Numbered from the stretch's first letter, positions 9,916 through 20,046 are shown. The stretch: DNA of 32,673 nucleotides from Rhizobium sp. Q54 (GCA_945870035.1 CAMBQQ010000040.1:1-32673); one strand, 5' to 3'. Program-made: numbers and translations. The notes: generated from the sequence alone by a model not told the origin.

Positions 9916-10808
9916 GCTTCGATCGTGCCTTCGGTGACGACGATGGCGTCACCGCCGATCGAGGCCGACGCCAACTTGCCGTTCGCCATGACGATCGACA
10001 GGTTCATCAGGCTCGGCCGGCCCATTTCATAACCCTGCTCGATAACCAAACGATGCGTTCCATCGCCCGGCTTGGCGTGCGCGGCATGCAGGCCGGCGAA
10101 GGCCGCCACCGCGCTGCCGGTCGCCGGATCTTCGGCTATGCCATTGGCGGGGGCAAACATGCGGGCGTGCAAGTGATGGCCCGGGGCGGCGGTTTCCGTG
10201 CTCATGACATAGACCATTGCCGGCCCGCCAATGCCAAAGACTTTCTCAAAGGTCGCCGGGTCGGCTTTAGCGCGGGCAACGGCGGCTAACGAGCGCAGAG
10301 GCACGAACGTATAGGCGACGCCGGCCGACCAGCGCGCCGGCGGATAGGCGCCGCCGATATCGCTTTCGGAAAGGCCCAGCGCGCCGGCCATCGCCACCGC
10401 GTCCGGCACCTGACCGACATCGGACGGCAGGCGCGGCAACTCGAACACGGCCTGCCCGCTGTCGGCGTCATGCGCCTGCGCCGTGCAAGACACCGGGCCG
10501 ATCTTTTCCTCCAGCACGAAGGTCTGCTGCCCGGCACCGCCGGCAATCCGCGCCAGCCCGACCGCGCTGCCTACCGTCGGATGGCCGGCAAAAGGCAGTT
10601 CGCTGGCCGGCGTGAAAATGCGCAAGGCGGCCTTGTGCGCCGGGTTGGCAGCCGGAAAAACAAACACGGTTTCAGGATGGCTGAATTCACGGGCGATGGT
10701 CTGCATCGCCGCGGTGTCGAGGCCCGCCGAATCGAGCACCAGCGCCAGCGGGTTACCGGCAAAGCGGGTCCGCGTGAACACGTCGAGCGTGATGAATTTC
10801 CTGCGCAT
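9912..10808 (-). CDS. PhzF family isomerase/epimerase
   Basis: A 298-residue protein of the PhzF (phenazine biosynthesis-like, diaminopimelate-epimerase fold) family. The N-terminal half has TRFAGNPLALV and EFSHPETVFV, with the Glu (about residue 46) that acts as general base in PhzF; the second half has EDPATGSA, the other family signature. Most members are not phenazine enzymes and their substrates are unknown. I choose the ATG at 10808, which has AAGGTG eight bases upstream; a TTG at 10814 would overlap the pdxY stop. The gene begins two bases after pdxY and overlaps the Nudix gene. Confidence 0.9.
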   Translation of the reverse strand: MRRKFITLDVFTRTRFAGNPLALVLDSAGLDTAAMQTIAREFSHPETVFVFPAANPAHKAALRIFTPASELPFAGHPTVGSAVGLARIAGGAGQQTFVLEEKIGPVSCTAQAHDADSGQAVFELPRLPSDVGQVPDAVAMAGALGLSESDIGGAYPPARWSAGVAYTFVPLRSLAAVARAKADPATFEKVFGIGGPAMVYVMSTETAAPGHHLHARMFAPANGIAEDPATGSAVAAFAGLHAAHAKPGDGTHRLVIEQGYEMGRPSLMNLSIVMANGKLASASIGGDAIVVTEGTIEA

Positions 10809-10810
10809 CT

Positions 10811-11707
10811 TCAAAGCACCTTTTCCGCGGCCGGTTCGCTCAACCGCTCCGCCTCGAACACATGGCTGGGCTTAACGATCTCGTCCTGCGCCGTCACCAC
10901 CTGGATTTCGCTGGCGCCGGCGTCGAGAGTCTTTTGCAATATGCCGAAAATCGCCGAGCCGGCGCTCGACAGCGCACCGCCAGTTTTACCCTGCCGCAGA
11001 TAATGCGCAAAAAACAGCGCGGCAATGGCGTCGCCGGCGCCGCTAGCAACAACATCGAGCTTCGGCGTGCGCAATCGAAACAGGCCGGTTTCGTCCGACG
11101 CCAGCATATCGAGGTGACCTGCCGGCGTCTCGGCTGTCAACAGCGATGTGACCAGCACGGCACGCGGTCCGAGATCGTGCAGCGCCTTCACCGCGTCGCA
11201 AGCCTGTTCGAGCGTCGCCGATCTGCGTCCGGTGAGATAATCCAGCTCAAACTGATTGGGCGTGACGATGTCGGCCATCGCCAGCGCCTTCGCCTTGATG
11301 AATTCAGGCACGCCCTGAGCGACAAACACGCCCTTGCCGACGTCGCCAATCACCGGGTCGCAACAATAGCGGGCCGATGGATTGGCGCGTTTGACGGTCG
11401 CGACGCAATCGAGAATGGCCGCGGCCGTCTCGGCGCTGCCCATGTAGCCCGACAGCACGCCGTCGCATTCGCCGAGCACGCCGCGCGCCGCGATGCCGGC
11501 AACGACATCGCGGATCAGCGGCGCACCGAACACCTGACCCTTGAAACCGCCATAGCCGGTGTGATTGGAGAATTGCACGGTGTGGACCGGCCATACTTCC
11601 ACGCCCATGCGCTGAAGCGGAAACACCGCCGCTGAATTGCCGACGTGGCCGTAAGCGACGTGCGACTGGATCGAGATCAGGTTAATGGCGACGATACTAA
11701 CAGACAC
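10811..11707 (-). CDS. pdxY: Pyridoxal kinase PdxY
   Basis: A ribokinase-fold enzyme that phosphorylates pyridoxal to PLP in the salvage pathway. Signatures are ISIQSHVAYGHVGN near the N-terminus, FSNHTGYG near residue 47, VTPNQFELDYLTG near 150 and the catalytic anion hole SGAGD near 220. Total length of about 298 is slightly longer than usual. The start is unclear: no ATG exists in the correct N-terminal region, and the GTG used here lies inside a strong hairpin. It heads the operon with the PhzF-like, Nudix and PPK2 genes. Confidence 0.92.
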   Translation of the reverse strand: MSVSIVAINLISIQSHVAYGHVGNSAAVFPLQRMGVEVWPVHTVQFSNHTGYGGFKGQVFGAPLIRDVVAGIAARGVLGECDGVLSGYMGSAETAAAILDCVATVKRANPSARYCCDPVIGDVGKGVFVAQGVPEFIKAKALAMADIVTPNQFELDYLTGRRSATLEQACDAVKALHDLGPRAVLVTSLLTAETPAGHLDMLASDETGLFRLRTPKLDVVASGAGDAIAALFFAHYLRQGKTGGALSSAGSAIFGILQKTLDAGASEIQVVTAQDEIVKPSHVFEAERLSEPAAEKVL

Positions 11708-11730
11708 GGCGGGGAATTTCCCCGCCGTGT
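11704..11730 (-). terminator. Perfect inverted repeat between ABC operon and pdxY
   Basis: ACACGGCGGGGA and TCCCCGCCGTGT form a perfect 12-bp stem with a 3-base loop, 28 bases after the stop of the ABC substrate-binding gene. It is placed as that operon's terminator, but no T-run follows on the minus strand, and the GTG start of pdxY lies in its descending arm. It may therefore act on pdxY translation as well. Confidence 0.65.
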
Positions 11731-11758
11731 TGTCAATGGATCGTATCAGAAAGATTGA

Positions 11759-12784
11759 TTAGTTCGTCTTCCTGGCCGCCTCGACATACTTGTTTGTGTA
11801 GGTCTTCGACAGGTCGATCTTGGCGTCGCGGATGGCAGGCACCGACTGGCTGAACACGGCAAGGACGGCTTGCGCGCCCTTCGGGTCCATCAGGCCGGTT
11901 TCCGAATACATCGGCAGCGTGTTCTTGAGCGCCGCGATATAGAGCGCCTTGTCCTTGCCGACCAGCTCCGCCGGCATCTTGTCCGCGATCTCCTCGGCGC
12001 TATGAGAATGAATCCACTTCAGCGTGTTGACGATGGCATTGGTCATCGCCTGCACTTCCTTCTCGTGCGAAGCGATCCAGTCGGCCTTGGTGTAGAGCGC
12101 GCCGCCCGGATATTCACCGCCGAACACGGCGAGCGTATCCTTCTGCGAGCGCGTATCACTGAGAATCTTCAGGTCCTTGTGTTTGCCGGCAAGCAGCGTC
12201 ACCGCCGGATCGAGCATGATGGCGGCTTCGATCTCGCCCTGCTCCATCGACGCAACCGCGGTGGCGCCGAGGCCGACACCAATGACGGCGACCGAATTCG
12301 GATCGACGCCGTTCTTGCTGAGGATGTATTTGAGGAAGAAGTCGGTAGACGAACCGGGCGCGCTGACGCCGACCTTTTTGTTGGCGAGATCCTTGATCGA
12401 TTTGATCGATGCGGTGTGCTTGGGCGACACCACGAGCGCGAAGCCGGGGAACCGGTCATAAACCACGAAGGATTGCAGGTTCTGGCCCTTGGCCGCCAGA
12501 TTGACCGTGTGGTCGAAGTATCCCGACACGACGTCGGCGCTGCCGCCCATCACGGCCTTGAGCGCCTCGGAACCGCCCTTGAACTGAATCAGTTCGACAT
12601 TAACGCCGGCCTTTTTGTATTCGCCGAGCGCGTCGGCGAGCATGGTCGGCAGGTAGCACAGGCAGGACGCGCCGCCGATGGCGAGGGTGACCTTGGACTG
12701 CGCTTTCGCCAATCCGGTCATCGCGCCGGTCGCGAGAACGAGCGCGGTCAGCGCCATGGCGAGCCTACGGATCTTTGTGGGCAT
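11759..12784 (-). CDS. ABC transporter substrate-binding protein, NitT/TauT type
   Basis: A 341-residue periplasmic protein with a signal peptide (hydrophobic residues about 8-24, cleavage near AKAQ). The mature part begins KVTLAIGG and has the SsuA/THI5-like layout: KAGVNVELIQFKGGSEALKAVMGGSADV, then APGSSTDFFLKYIL. Such proteins bring sulfonates, nitrate, thiamine precursors or other small molecules to their permease; the ligand cannot be read here. The ATG at 12784 has GGAGGAATCC in front. It is the last gene of the operon, 94 bases behind the permease. Confidence 0.9.
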   Translation of the reverse strand: MPTKIRRLAMALTALVLATGAMTGLAKAQSKVTLAIGGASCLCYLPTMLADALGEYKKAGVNVELIQFKGGSEALKAVMGGSADVVSGYFDHTVNLAAKGQNLQSFVVYDRFPGFALVVSPKHTASIKSIKDLANKKVGVSAPGSSTDFFLKYILSKNGVDPNSVAVIGVGLGATAVASMEQGEIEAAIMLDPAVTLLAGKHKDLKILSDTRSQKDTLAVFGGEYPGGALYTKADWIASHEKEVQAMTNAIVNTLKWIHSHSAEEIADKMPAELVGKDKALYIAALKNTLPMYSETGLMDPKGAQAVLAVFSQSVPAIRDAKIDLSKTYTNKYVEAARKTN

Positions 12785-12878
12785 GGATTCCTCCGTTTTT
12801 ATGGCCTCTGAACAGGCCAATTCGGTCCGCAAGATAGGCCAGCGCACGCGCCATGCCTAGGCCATTCGGCGTTTTGCT

Positions 12879-13670
12879 TTAAGGCCGCGCGTCGCCCACC
12901 ACCGGCCGCCATACCAGGAGCCTTTTCTCGACAATGGTGACGATCGTGTCGATCACGATGACGAAGGCGGCCAGCACGAACATGCCGGCGAACACGCCGG
13001 CGACATCGAACACGCCTTCGGCCTGCTGGATCAGGTAGCCGAGCCCTGCCGCGGCGCCGAGATACTCGCCGACCACCGCGCCGACCACGGCAAAGCCCAC
13101 CGATGTGTGCAGCGACGAGAACATCCACGACAGCGCCGACGGCCAATAGACGTGGCGCATCAGTTGCCGCTCGCTCATGCCGAGCATGCGCGCATTGGCG
13201 AGCACCGTCGGCGAGACTTCCTTGACGCCCTGATAGACGTTGAAGAACACAATGAAGAACACCAGCGTGACACCGAGAGCCACCTTCGACCAGATGCCGA
13301 GACCAAGCCACAGCGTGAAAATCGGCGCCAGCACGACACGCGGCAGCGCATTGGCCATCTTGACGTAAGGATCGAACACCGCGGCGGTGCGCGGCTGGCG
13401 CGCGAACCAGAAGCCGACCAGCACGCCGCCGACTGAACCGATGATGAAAGCGAGCGCCGCCTCGATCAAGGTGATGTAGAGATGCTTCCAGATCACGCCG
13501 GTCGAGAACCAGACATAAATCTGATGGGCGACATCGAGCGGGTTAGAAAAGAAGAACGGCGGCAGGATTGGCTTGCCGCCCACCAGCGGATAGCTCGTCA
13601 GCACATACCAAAGCGCCAGCGAGACGACGGCGACGAGAACCTGCAGGGTGAGCAAAGTGACCCGGTTCAT
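12879..13670 (-). CDS. ABC transporter permease, NitT/TauT type
   Basis: A 263-residue inner-membrane protein with about six hydrophobic segments, a normal length for SsuC/TauC-like permeases. The cytoplasmic coupling loop EVSPTVLANARMLGMSERQLMRHVYWPSA (split here as the EAA-type region near residues 160-190) contacts the ATPase. The true start is the ATG at 13670, which overlaps the stop of the ATPase gene by four bases (ATGA). It forms the membrane channel with the ATPase encoded upstream and the binding protein encoded downstream. Confidence 0.92.
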   Translation of the reverse strand: MNRVTLLTLQVLVAVVSLALWYVLTSYPLVGGKPILPPFFFSNPLDVAHQIYVWFSTGVIWKHLYITLIEAALAFIIGSVGGVLVGFWFARQPRTAAVFDPYVKMANALPRVVLAPIFTLWLGLGIWSKVALGVTLVFFIVFFNVYQGVKEVSPTVLANARMLGMSERQLMRHVYWPSALSWMFSSLHTSVGFAVVGAVVGEYLGAAAGLGYLIQQAEGVFDVAGVFAGMFVLAAFVIVIDTIVTIVEKRLLVWRPVVGDARP

Positions 13671-14509
13671 GTGCGGCTCTCCGCCTGCTGATATCCCTTG
13701 ATCACTTCGCTTTTCAGCATCTGCCAGATCTCGCGGTGCAGATCGTGAAACGCCGGGTCGAGCTTGATCTCGGCGATGTCGCGCGGCCGCGCTAGTTTCA
13801 CGCGCCAGTCGCCGATAATGCGCGCCGACGGCCCCGCCGACATGATGACGACGCGGTCGGACAGAGCGATAGCCTCTTCGAGATCGTGGGTGACGAACAA
13901 CACCGCCTTGCGGTCGGCGCTCCACAAATCGAGCAGCAGGTTGCCCATGATCTGCCGGGTCTGCGCGTCGAGCGGACCGAACGGCTCGTCCATCAAGAGG
14001 ATTTTCGGATCGCGGATCAGCACCTGGGCGAGGCCGACGCGCTTGCGCTGGCCGCCGGATAGCATGTGCGGATAACGGTCGCCGAACGCGCCGAGGCCGA
14101 CGCGCGTCAGCCAGTCCTTGCCGCGCGCACGCGCTTCAGCTTGCGGCATGCCTGCCGTTTCCGGGCCGATGGCGACGTTTTCCAGCGCGGTCTTCCAGGG
14201 AAACAGCGCGTCGGCCTGAAACAAATAGCCGGCCTGGCGGTTCAGCGTGGCGAGCGCCTGGCCGAAAATATCGACATGGCCCGCGGCCGGGGCCAGCAGG
14301 CCGGCGGCGATGTTCAGAAGCGTTGATTTGCCGCAGCCGGTCGGCCCGACAATGGCGACGAATTCGCCGTCAGCGACCTCGAGCGTGGCGCTTTGCACGG
14401 CGCGATAGACGCCGCCATCGGCCAGCCGGAACGCGACATCGACGCCGTTCAGCGCAATGGCTGCGTCGTTGGTGCGCGCCGGTGCGGTTGCTGCCGCTGT
14501 CTCGCTCAT
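13667..14509 (-). CDS. ABC transporter ATP-binding protein, NitT/TauT type
   Basis: A 280-residue nucleotide-binding subunit. Walker A is GPTGCGKST near residue 55, the Q-loop is GYLFQADALFPW near 95, the signature is LSGGQRKRVGLAQ near 150, Walker B ILLMDEPFGPLD near 170 and the switch His is in FVTHDLEEA near 205. The signature has Lys-Arg-Val in place of the common Gln-Arg-Val. The ATG at 14509 has GAGAGGA; a GTG-type extension upstream lacks support. It is the first gene of the importer operon and overlaps the permease gene. Confidence 0.94.
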   Translation of the reverse strand: MSETAAATAPARTNDAAIALNGVDVAFRLADGGVYRAVQSATLEVADGEFVAIVGPTGCGKSTLLNIAAGLLAPAAGHVDIFGQALATLNRQAGYLFQADALFPWKTALENVAIGPETAGMPQAEARARGKDWLTRVGLGAFGDRYPHMLSGGQRKRVGLAQVLIRDPKILLMDEPFGPLDAQTRQIMGNLLLDLWSADRKAVLFVTHDLEEAIALSDRVVIMSAGPSARIIGDWRVKLARPRDIAEIKLDPAFHDLHREIWQMLKSEVIKGYQQAESRT

Positions 14510-14590
14510 GGGGTCCTCTCTCGCGCGCAAACTAGCCGCTCAGGCCGGTAATGCAAACCGGATCGATTGCGCCCTACCCTGCGGCAAAAT

Positions 14591-14619
14591 GAAAACGGCC
14601 GCCCGACGTGGGCGGCCGT
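14591..14619 (-). terminator. Terminator downstream of ilvC
   Basis: On the minus strand ACGGCCGCCC-ACGTC-GGGCGGCCGT forms a perfect 10-bp stem followed by TTTCATTTTG. It lies about 25 bases beyond the ilvC relic at 14645-14685 and 115 bases beyond the present ilvC stop, as if it had originally served the relic copy. Confidence 0.85.
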
Positions 14620-14644
14620 AACTTCAACGGAAAGATGCAGGAAC

Positions 14645-14685
14645 CTAGTTCTTGCTCTTGTCCACCATGGCGCGTTCCTTGATCC
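14645..14685 (-). pseudogene. Relic of a second ilvC 3' end
   Basis: On the minus strand this stretch encodes [12 protein letters not shown] followed by a TAG stop, exactly the last 12 residues of the intact IlvC, whose own copy is at 14734-14774. The two differ at four sense-codon positions, all third-base and synonymous (AAG/AAA, GAA/GAG, GCC/GCG, GTG/GTC), and in the stop codon (TAG/TGA). No further ilvC homology is visible upstream of it. It is a diverged remnant rather than a fresh tandem duplication. Confidence 0.8.
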
Positions 14686-14690
14686 CAGCA

Positions 14691-14710
14691 GGGCTCGCGC
14701 CAGCGAGCCC
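14691..14710. repeat. Hairpin in the ilvC breakpoint region
   Basis: GGGCTCGC and GCGAGCCC form a perfect 8-bp stem around GCCA, between the ilvC stop and the ilvC relic. No T-run follows on either strand, so it is not a classical terminator. Confidence 0.55.
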
Positions 14711-14722
14711 GTCTTAAGGCAA

Positions 14723-15762
<1,040 letters not shown>

Positions 15763-15824
15763 CTATTTTCAGACTTGTCTCGCAGGCGCCTGGAAACGGC
15801 CCTGCCCCGGGAAATTCGGCCTTG

Positions 15825-15853
15825 CTTCTAGGACGCCCGGGGGCAGCCGACAA
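15825..15853 (-). promoter_or_regulatory. Candidate ilvC promoter
   Basis: On the minus strand TTGTCG (plus 15848-15853) and TAGAAG (plus 15825-15830) are 17 bases apart, about 70 bases before the ilvC start. Each hexamer matches the sigma-70 consensus at four of six positions. An 8-bp inverted repeat (GACTTGTC at 15772-15779, GACAAGTC at 15849-15856) brackets the leader. Confidence 0.35.
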
Positions 15854-15884
15854 GTCCCCGCGCCTTAATGTCTATTTCACCGCC

Positions 15885-16484
15885 TCACAGCACCATCGGC
15901 ACGATGCTGGCGACCAGCAGCAACGCCATCACGACGTTGAAAATCCGGGCGCGGCGCGGGTCGCGCAGGACGGCGCGCAAAGCCACCCCGAAGCCGGTCC
16001 AGGTAACGACAGTAAATGCTGTAAAAAAACCGAACAGCAGCAGCACCATCAGGATATCGGCAACGCGGTGATCCGGCCGCACATAAAGCGAGATCGCACT
16101 CAAGGCGATCACGACGGCCTTCGGATTGACCCACTGAAAAGCGGCGCCTTGCAGGAACGTCAAAGGCCGGGCGAGATCGTCATCGCCGTCGTTCGCCGGC
16201 CGGGCATTGGCGACCTTCCAGGCCAGCCACAGCATATACAGCGCACCGATAATCTTCAGCGCCAGTTGCAACGCCGGCACGGCGGTAAACACCAGGCCGA
16301 GACCGGCGGCGCAGGCGACGATCAAGACCAGAAAACCGACTGTGATGCCGGCCATATGCGGGATGGTGCGCGCGAATCCGAAATTCACCCCAGAAGCCGT
16401 CACCATGATGTTGTTCGGCCCCGGCGTGAACGCGGTGGCAAAGGTGAACACGGCGAGCGCCACGATGGCGTCGAGCGGCATCAT
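15885..16484 (-). CDS. LysE family amino acid exporter
   Basis: A 199-residue membrane protein with six hydrophobic segments. The N-terminal TPGPNNIMVTASGVNFG motif (residues about 20-36) is diagnostic of the LysE/RhtB superfamily, and FQWVNPKAVV near residue 115 is the second family motif. These proteins export amino acids or related metabolites. Its place inside the branched-chain amino acid cluster makes such an amino acid a possible substrate, but this is inference. Its ATG overlaps the stop of the small gene upstream by one base (TGATG), so the two are coupled. Confidence 0.9.
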   Translation of the reverse strand: MMPLDAIVALAVFTFATAFTPGPNNIMVTASGVNFGFARTIPHMAGITVGFLVLIVACAAGLGLVFTAVPALQLALKIIGALYMLWLAWKVANARPANDGDDDLARPLTFLQGAAFQWVNPKAVVIALSAISLYVRPDHRVADILMVLLLFGFFTAFTVVTWTGFGVALRAVLRDPRRARIFNVVMALLLVASIVPMVL

Positions 16485-16708
16485 CAGGTTTTTTCGCCGC
16501 GCCGGCGCCTGATCTGCCGCCGCCCGGCATAGACAAAGCCGAAGCCCACAGCGACGCTGCCGAATTTGATGACCTCCGGCATGTGTGAACCTTGCTCGAA
16601 ACAGAACGGCGTCTGATTGAAATTAAAGCAACGCTGCGACTGCTGGTCGTACGGCTTGACGAACGCGCCAAACATAATGAACGGAATCGCCAGAAGGGTG
16701 AGAAACAT
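16484..16708 (-). CDS. Small hypothetical membrane protein
   Basis: A 74-residue protein, not recognised. It begins with a hydrophobic segment (residues 1-17), then a polar stretch with two Cys (QRCFNFNQTPFCFEQG) that could form a disulfide outside the cytoplasm, a second hydrophobic stretch (about 48-61) and a very basic tail (RRQIRRRRGEK). AGGTAG precedes the ATG. It is coupled by a one-base overlap to the LysE-type exporter and may be a partner of it; no known function can be assigned. Confidence 0.6.
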   Translation of the reverse strand: MFLTLLAIPFIMFGAFVKPYDQQSQRCFNFNQTPFCFEQGSHMPEVIKFGSVAVGFGFVYAGRRQIRRRRGEKT

Positions 16709-16751
16709 TGCTACCTAACCTAGTCCACATGGATTAATCAAAACCGAGCCA

Positions 16752-17306
16752 TCAGTAGCTATAACGAACCGTCTCAAGAGATGCTCGGCAAAACTCCACA
16801 ACATCAAGCACTGCCTTCCACTCCTTTTTACCCTTGCTCCCACAAAGCTTAACTTCAGCCTCAAAATAGACCGCTTCAATCTTCTTGCCGCCGCTCAAAT
16901 TGAAAAACGTCTTCTGCTCTAAGAAGTCGATACTCTTGGCGTGAATAATCTTGTTGCAGGCTTCTCTAAACGTCAAATCGCGCTTGTCCGAATTGATCGG
17001 CTCGAAAAGATACCCGCACTTTTTTATCCTAAGCAGATCCTTTTCAGATCTTTCCTCAATTATTCTCGACATGCCGGCGATGTAGAGAATTGAGTGAACC
17101 GCATTCAGCTTGAAATGCCGATCTTGCGCCTGCTTCATAGTCTGCGTGTGCTTACTCGCGGTAACCAGCGTGGAATAAGCTTTCTTTGATGCAAGCTCAG
17201 CCAATGGTTTGCTGGCGAGGAACATACATAGAAGCGCATACACTTCGTTAGTGAGATCATCACTATCGAATTTATACCCGACCGGCTTGTCAGAAATATT
17301 GCTCAC
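16752..17306 (-). CDS. Hypothetical protein of low GC content
   Basis: A 184-residue, mostly helical, soluble protein with no family I can name. It is Lys-, Ile- and Phe-rich and AT-rich against the GC-rich neighbours, which points to horizontal acquisition. A segment REACNKIIHAKSI near residue 115 is faintly like the R/N-xxx-H region of HEPN proteins, but the key Arg spacing does not fit, so I do not assign it. The GTG start shares four bases (GTGA) with the ilvH stop, with GGAAG upstream, so it seems to be read as the third gene of the ilvI-ilvH operon. Confidence 0.7.
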   Translation of the reverse strand: MSNISDKPVGYKFDSDDLTNEVYALLCMFLASKPLAELASKKAYSTLVTASKHTQTMKQAQDRHFKLNAVHSILYIAGMSRIIEERSEKDLLRIKKCGYLFEPINSDKRDLTFREACNKIIHAKSIDFLEQKTFFNLSGGKKIEAVYFEAEVKLCGSKGKKEWKAVLDVVEFCRASLETVRYSY

Positions 17307-17860
17307 ATCGCTTCCGGGCCGCGCGCGATCGCGGCGATGCCGGTGCGCGACACTTCAACGAGACCGAGCGGCAGCATCAGCGCCACGAACTGCTCGATCT
17401 TGTCGCTCTTACCGGTGATTTCGAAGACGAAGCTCTCGGTGGTGGCGTCGATGACGCGGGCGCGGAAAGCGTCGGCCAGCCGCAACGCTTCGACGCGGTT
17501 GTCGCCCTTGCCGGCGACCTTGACCATAGCCAGTTCGCGCTCGATCGAGCGGCCGCTCAGAGTCATATCGACAACGCGGTGCACCGGGACCAGACGATCG
17601 AGCTGATTTTTGATCTGCTCGATCACCATCGGCTTGCCGGTGGTGACGATGGTAATAAGCGACTGGTGCTTGGCGTGCTGGGTCTCGGACACCGTCAGCG
17701 ACTCGATATTGTAGCCGCGGCCGGAGAACAGGCCGACGACGCGCGCCAGCACGCCGGGCTCGTTATCGACCAGCACCGACAACGTATGGGTGACGTCGCT
17801 CTGCGCCGTCGGCGCGGTCGGGTAATGCGAGGTACTGCTTGAGGGCACGTTTGCGTTCAC
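17303..17860 (-). CDS. ilvH: Acetolactate synthase small (regulatory) subunit
   Basis: A 185-residue regulatory subunit that binds valine and activates the large subunit. After about 25 variable residues the ACT domain begins: THTLSVLVDNEPGVLARVVGLFSGRGYNIESL, then HRVVDMT and a C-terminal domain with FEITGKSDKIEQFV. I set the start at the GTG at 17860, which has AAGGA eight bases upstream; the longer open frame reaching 17965 runs through a repeat and its PSPQPSPPKGRG translation is an artefact. The gene follows ilvI after 167 bases of repeat-rich sequence. Symbol ilvN is used in some genomes. Confidence 0.94.
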   Translation of the reverse strand: MNANVPSSSTSHYPTAPTAQSDVTHTLSVLVDNEPGVLARVVGLFSGRGYNIESLTVSETQHAKHQSLITIVTTGKPMVIEQIKNQLDRLVPVHRVVDMTLSGRSIERELAMVKVAGKGDNRVEALRLADAFRARVIDATTESFVFEITGKSDKIEQFVALMLPLGLVEVSRTGIAAIARGPEAM

Positions 17861-17901
17861 GGTCGTCGTCCTTGTTCGTTGCACCTGCCGAGAACTCGGC
17901 C

Positions 17902-18017
17902 TGCTCCCTCTCCCCTTTGGGGGAGAGGGTTGGGGTGAGGGGGCAAGTGACTCAATTGAGTCCATAACCCCTCACCCGCCCGCCTTCGGCGGTCGACCTA
18001 TCCCTATGGGAGAGGTG
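17902..18017. repeat. Composite palindromic repeat between ilvI and ilvH
   Basis: The region contains CCCTCTCCCC-TTT-GGGG(G)AGAGGG (17906-17929), a GGGGTGAGGGG / CCCCTCACCC pair (17932-17977), a perfect 14-bp palindrome GACTCAATTGAGTC (17949-17962) in the middle, and a CGCCTTCGGCG mini-hairpin. It resembles the CCCTCTCCCC-type repeats widespread in alphaproteobacterial intergenic DNA. It lies inside the ilvI-ilvH transcript and could affect mRNA stability between the two genes. Confidence 0.75.
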
Positions 18018-18027
18018 AAGAAAGAAA

Positions 18028-19788
<1,761 letters not shown>

Positions 19789-19844
19789 CGTCGTCGTCCT
19801 TATCCGTCGTCCTGATCGCAGTTTGCTTTATGCGCCCGCCCAAT

Positions 19845-19898
19845 AAAAAAGGCCCGCGAAGGGCCATGTCCGGACACTACCTGAGGAGCCTTGCGGGC
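19845..19898 (-). promoter_or_regulatory. Transcription attenuator of ilvI
   Basis: On the minus strand GGCCC-TTCGC-GGGCC followed by six T forms the terminator (19845-19865). Upstream, GCCCGCAAGG (19889-19898), which overlaps the leader-peptide stop codon, can pair with CCTTCGCGGGC (19852-19862) inside the terminator with one bulged base, forming an antiterminator. A third pairing, GTTCGGACAC (19909-19918) with GTGTCCGGAC (19867-19876), can close a protecting stem. This is the standard arrangement of ribosome-mediated attenuation. Confidence 0.85.
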
Positions 19899-19951
19899 TA
19901 CCTGGCCTGTGTCCGAACCTTTACTACGAGAGTAATAATATTGCGCGCCAT
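19898..19951 (-). CDS. ilvI leader peptide
   Basis: A 17-codon frame on the minus strand reads MARNIITLVVKVRTQAR and stops at TAG. Six residues are Ile, Leu or Val, with ATT-ATT and GTA-GTA as adjacent pairs, so a shortage of charged tRNA for these amino acids would stall the ribosome about 25 bases before the antiterminator arm. It begins about 22 bases after the predicted transcription start and has AGG a few bases before the ATG. It regulates the ilvI-ilvH operon in cis. Confidence 0.88.
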   Translation of the reverse strand: MARNIITLVVKVRTQAR

Positions 19952-19979
19952 AGTGCCTGCCCGTACTTTCGTTGCGCGG

Positions 19980-20008
19980 TTTATAGGGGCAGCCTTTTCC
20001 CCGGTCAA
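19980..20008 (-). promoter_or_regulatory. Sigma-70 promoter of ilvI operon
   Basis: On the minus strand TTGACC (plus 20003-20008) and TATAAA (plus 19980-19985) are separated by exactly 17 bases; each matches the consensus at five of six positions. The transcript would start near 19973, giving a short 5' end before the leader peptide ATG at 19951. Confidence 0.85.
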
Positions 20009-20027
20009 GCGCGAATTCATAAGCTAA

Positions 20028-20046
20028 CGGCCCGCAAAGCGGGCCG
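20028..20046 (-). terminator. Hairpin downstream of the chemoreceptor gene
   Basis: CGGCCCGC and GCGGGCCG form a perfect 8-bp stem with an AAA loop, about 30 bases beyond the chemoreceptor stop. The T-run after it on the minus strand is weak (TTAGCTTA). It lies just upstream of the ilvI promoter and probably keeps transcription of the chemoreceptor from entering the ilv leader. Confidence 0.5.

Noticed and set aside
17000..17060. HEPN-type RNase assignment for the low-GC gene
   Set aside because: The REACNKIIH segment does not have the R-x4-6-H spacing and no partner antitoxin gene is seen.
17861..17965. N-terminal extension of IlvH reading PSPQPSPPKGRG
   Set aside because: This is translation of an intergenic palindromic repeat; the GTG at 17860 has a proper ribosome binding site.
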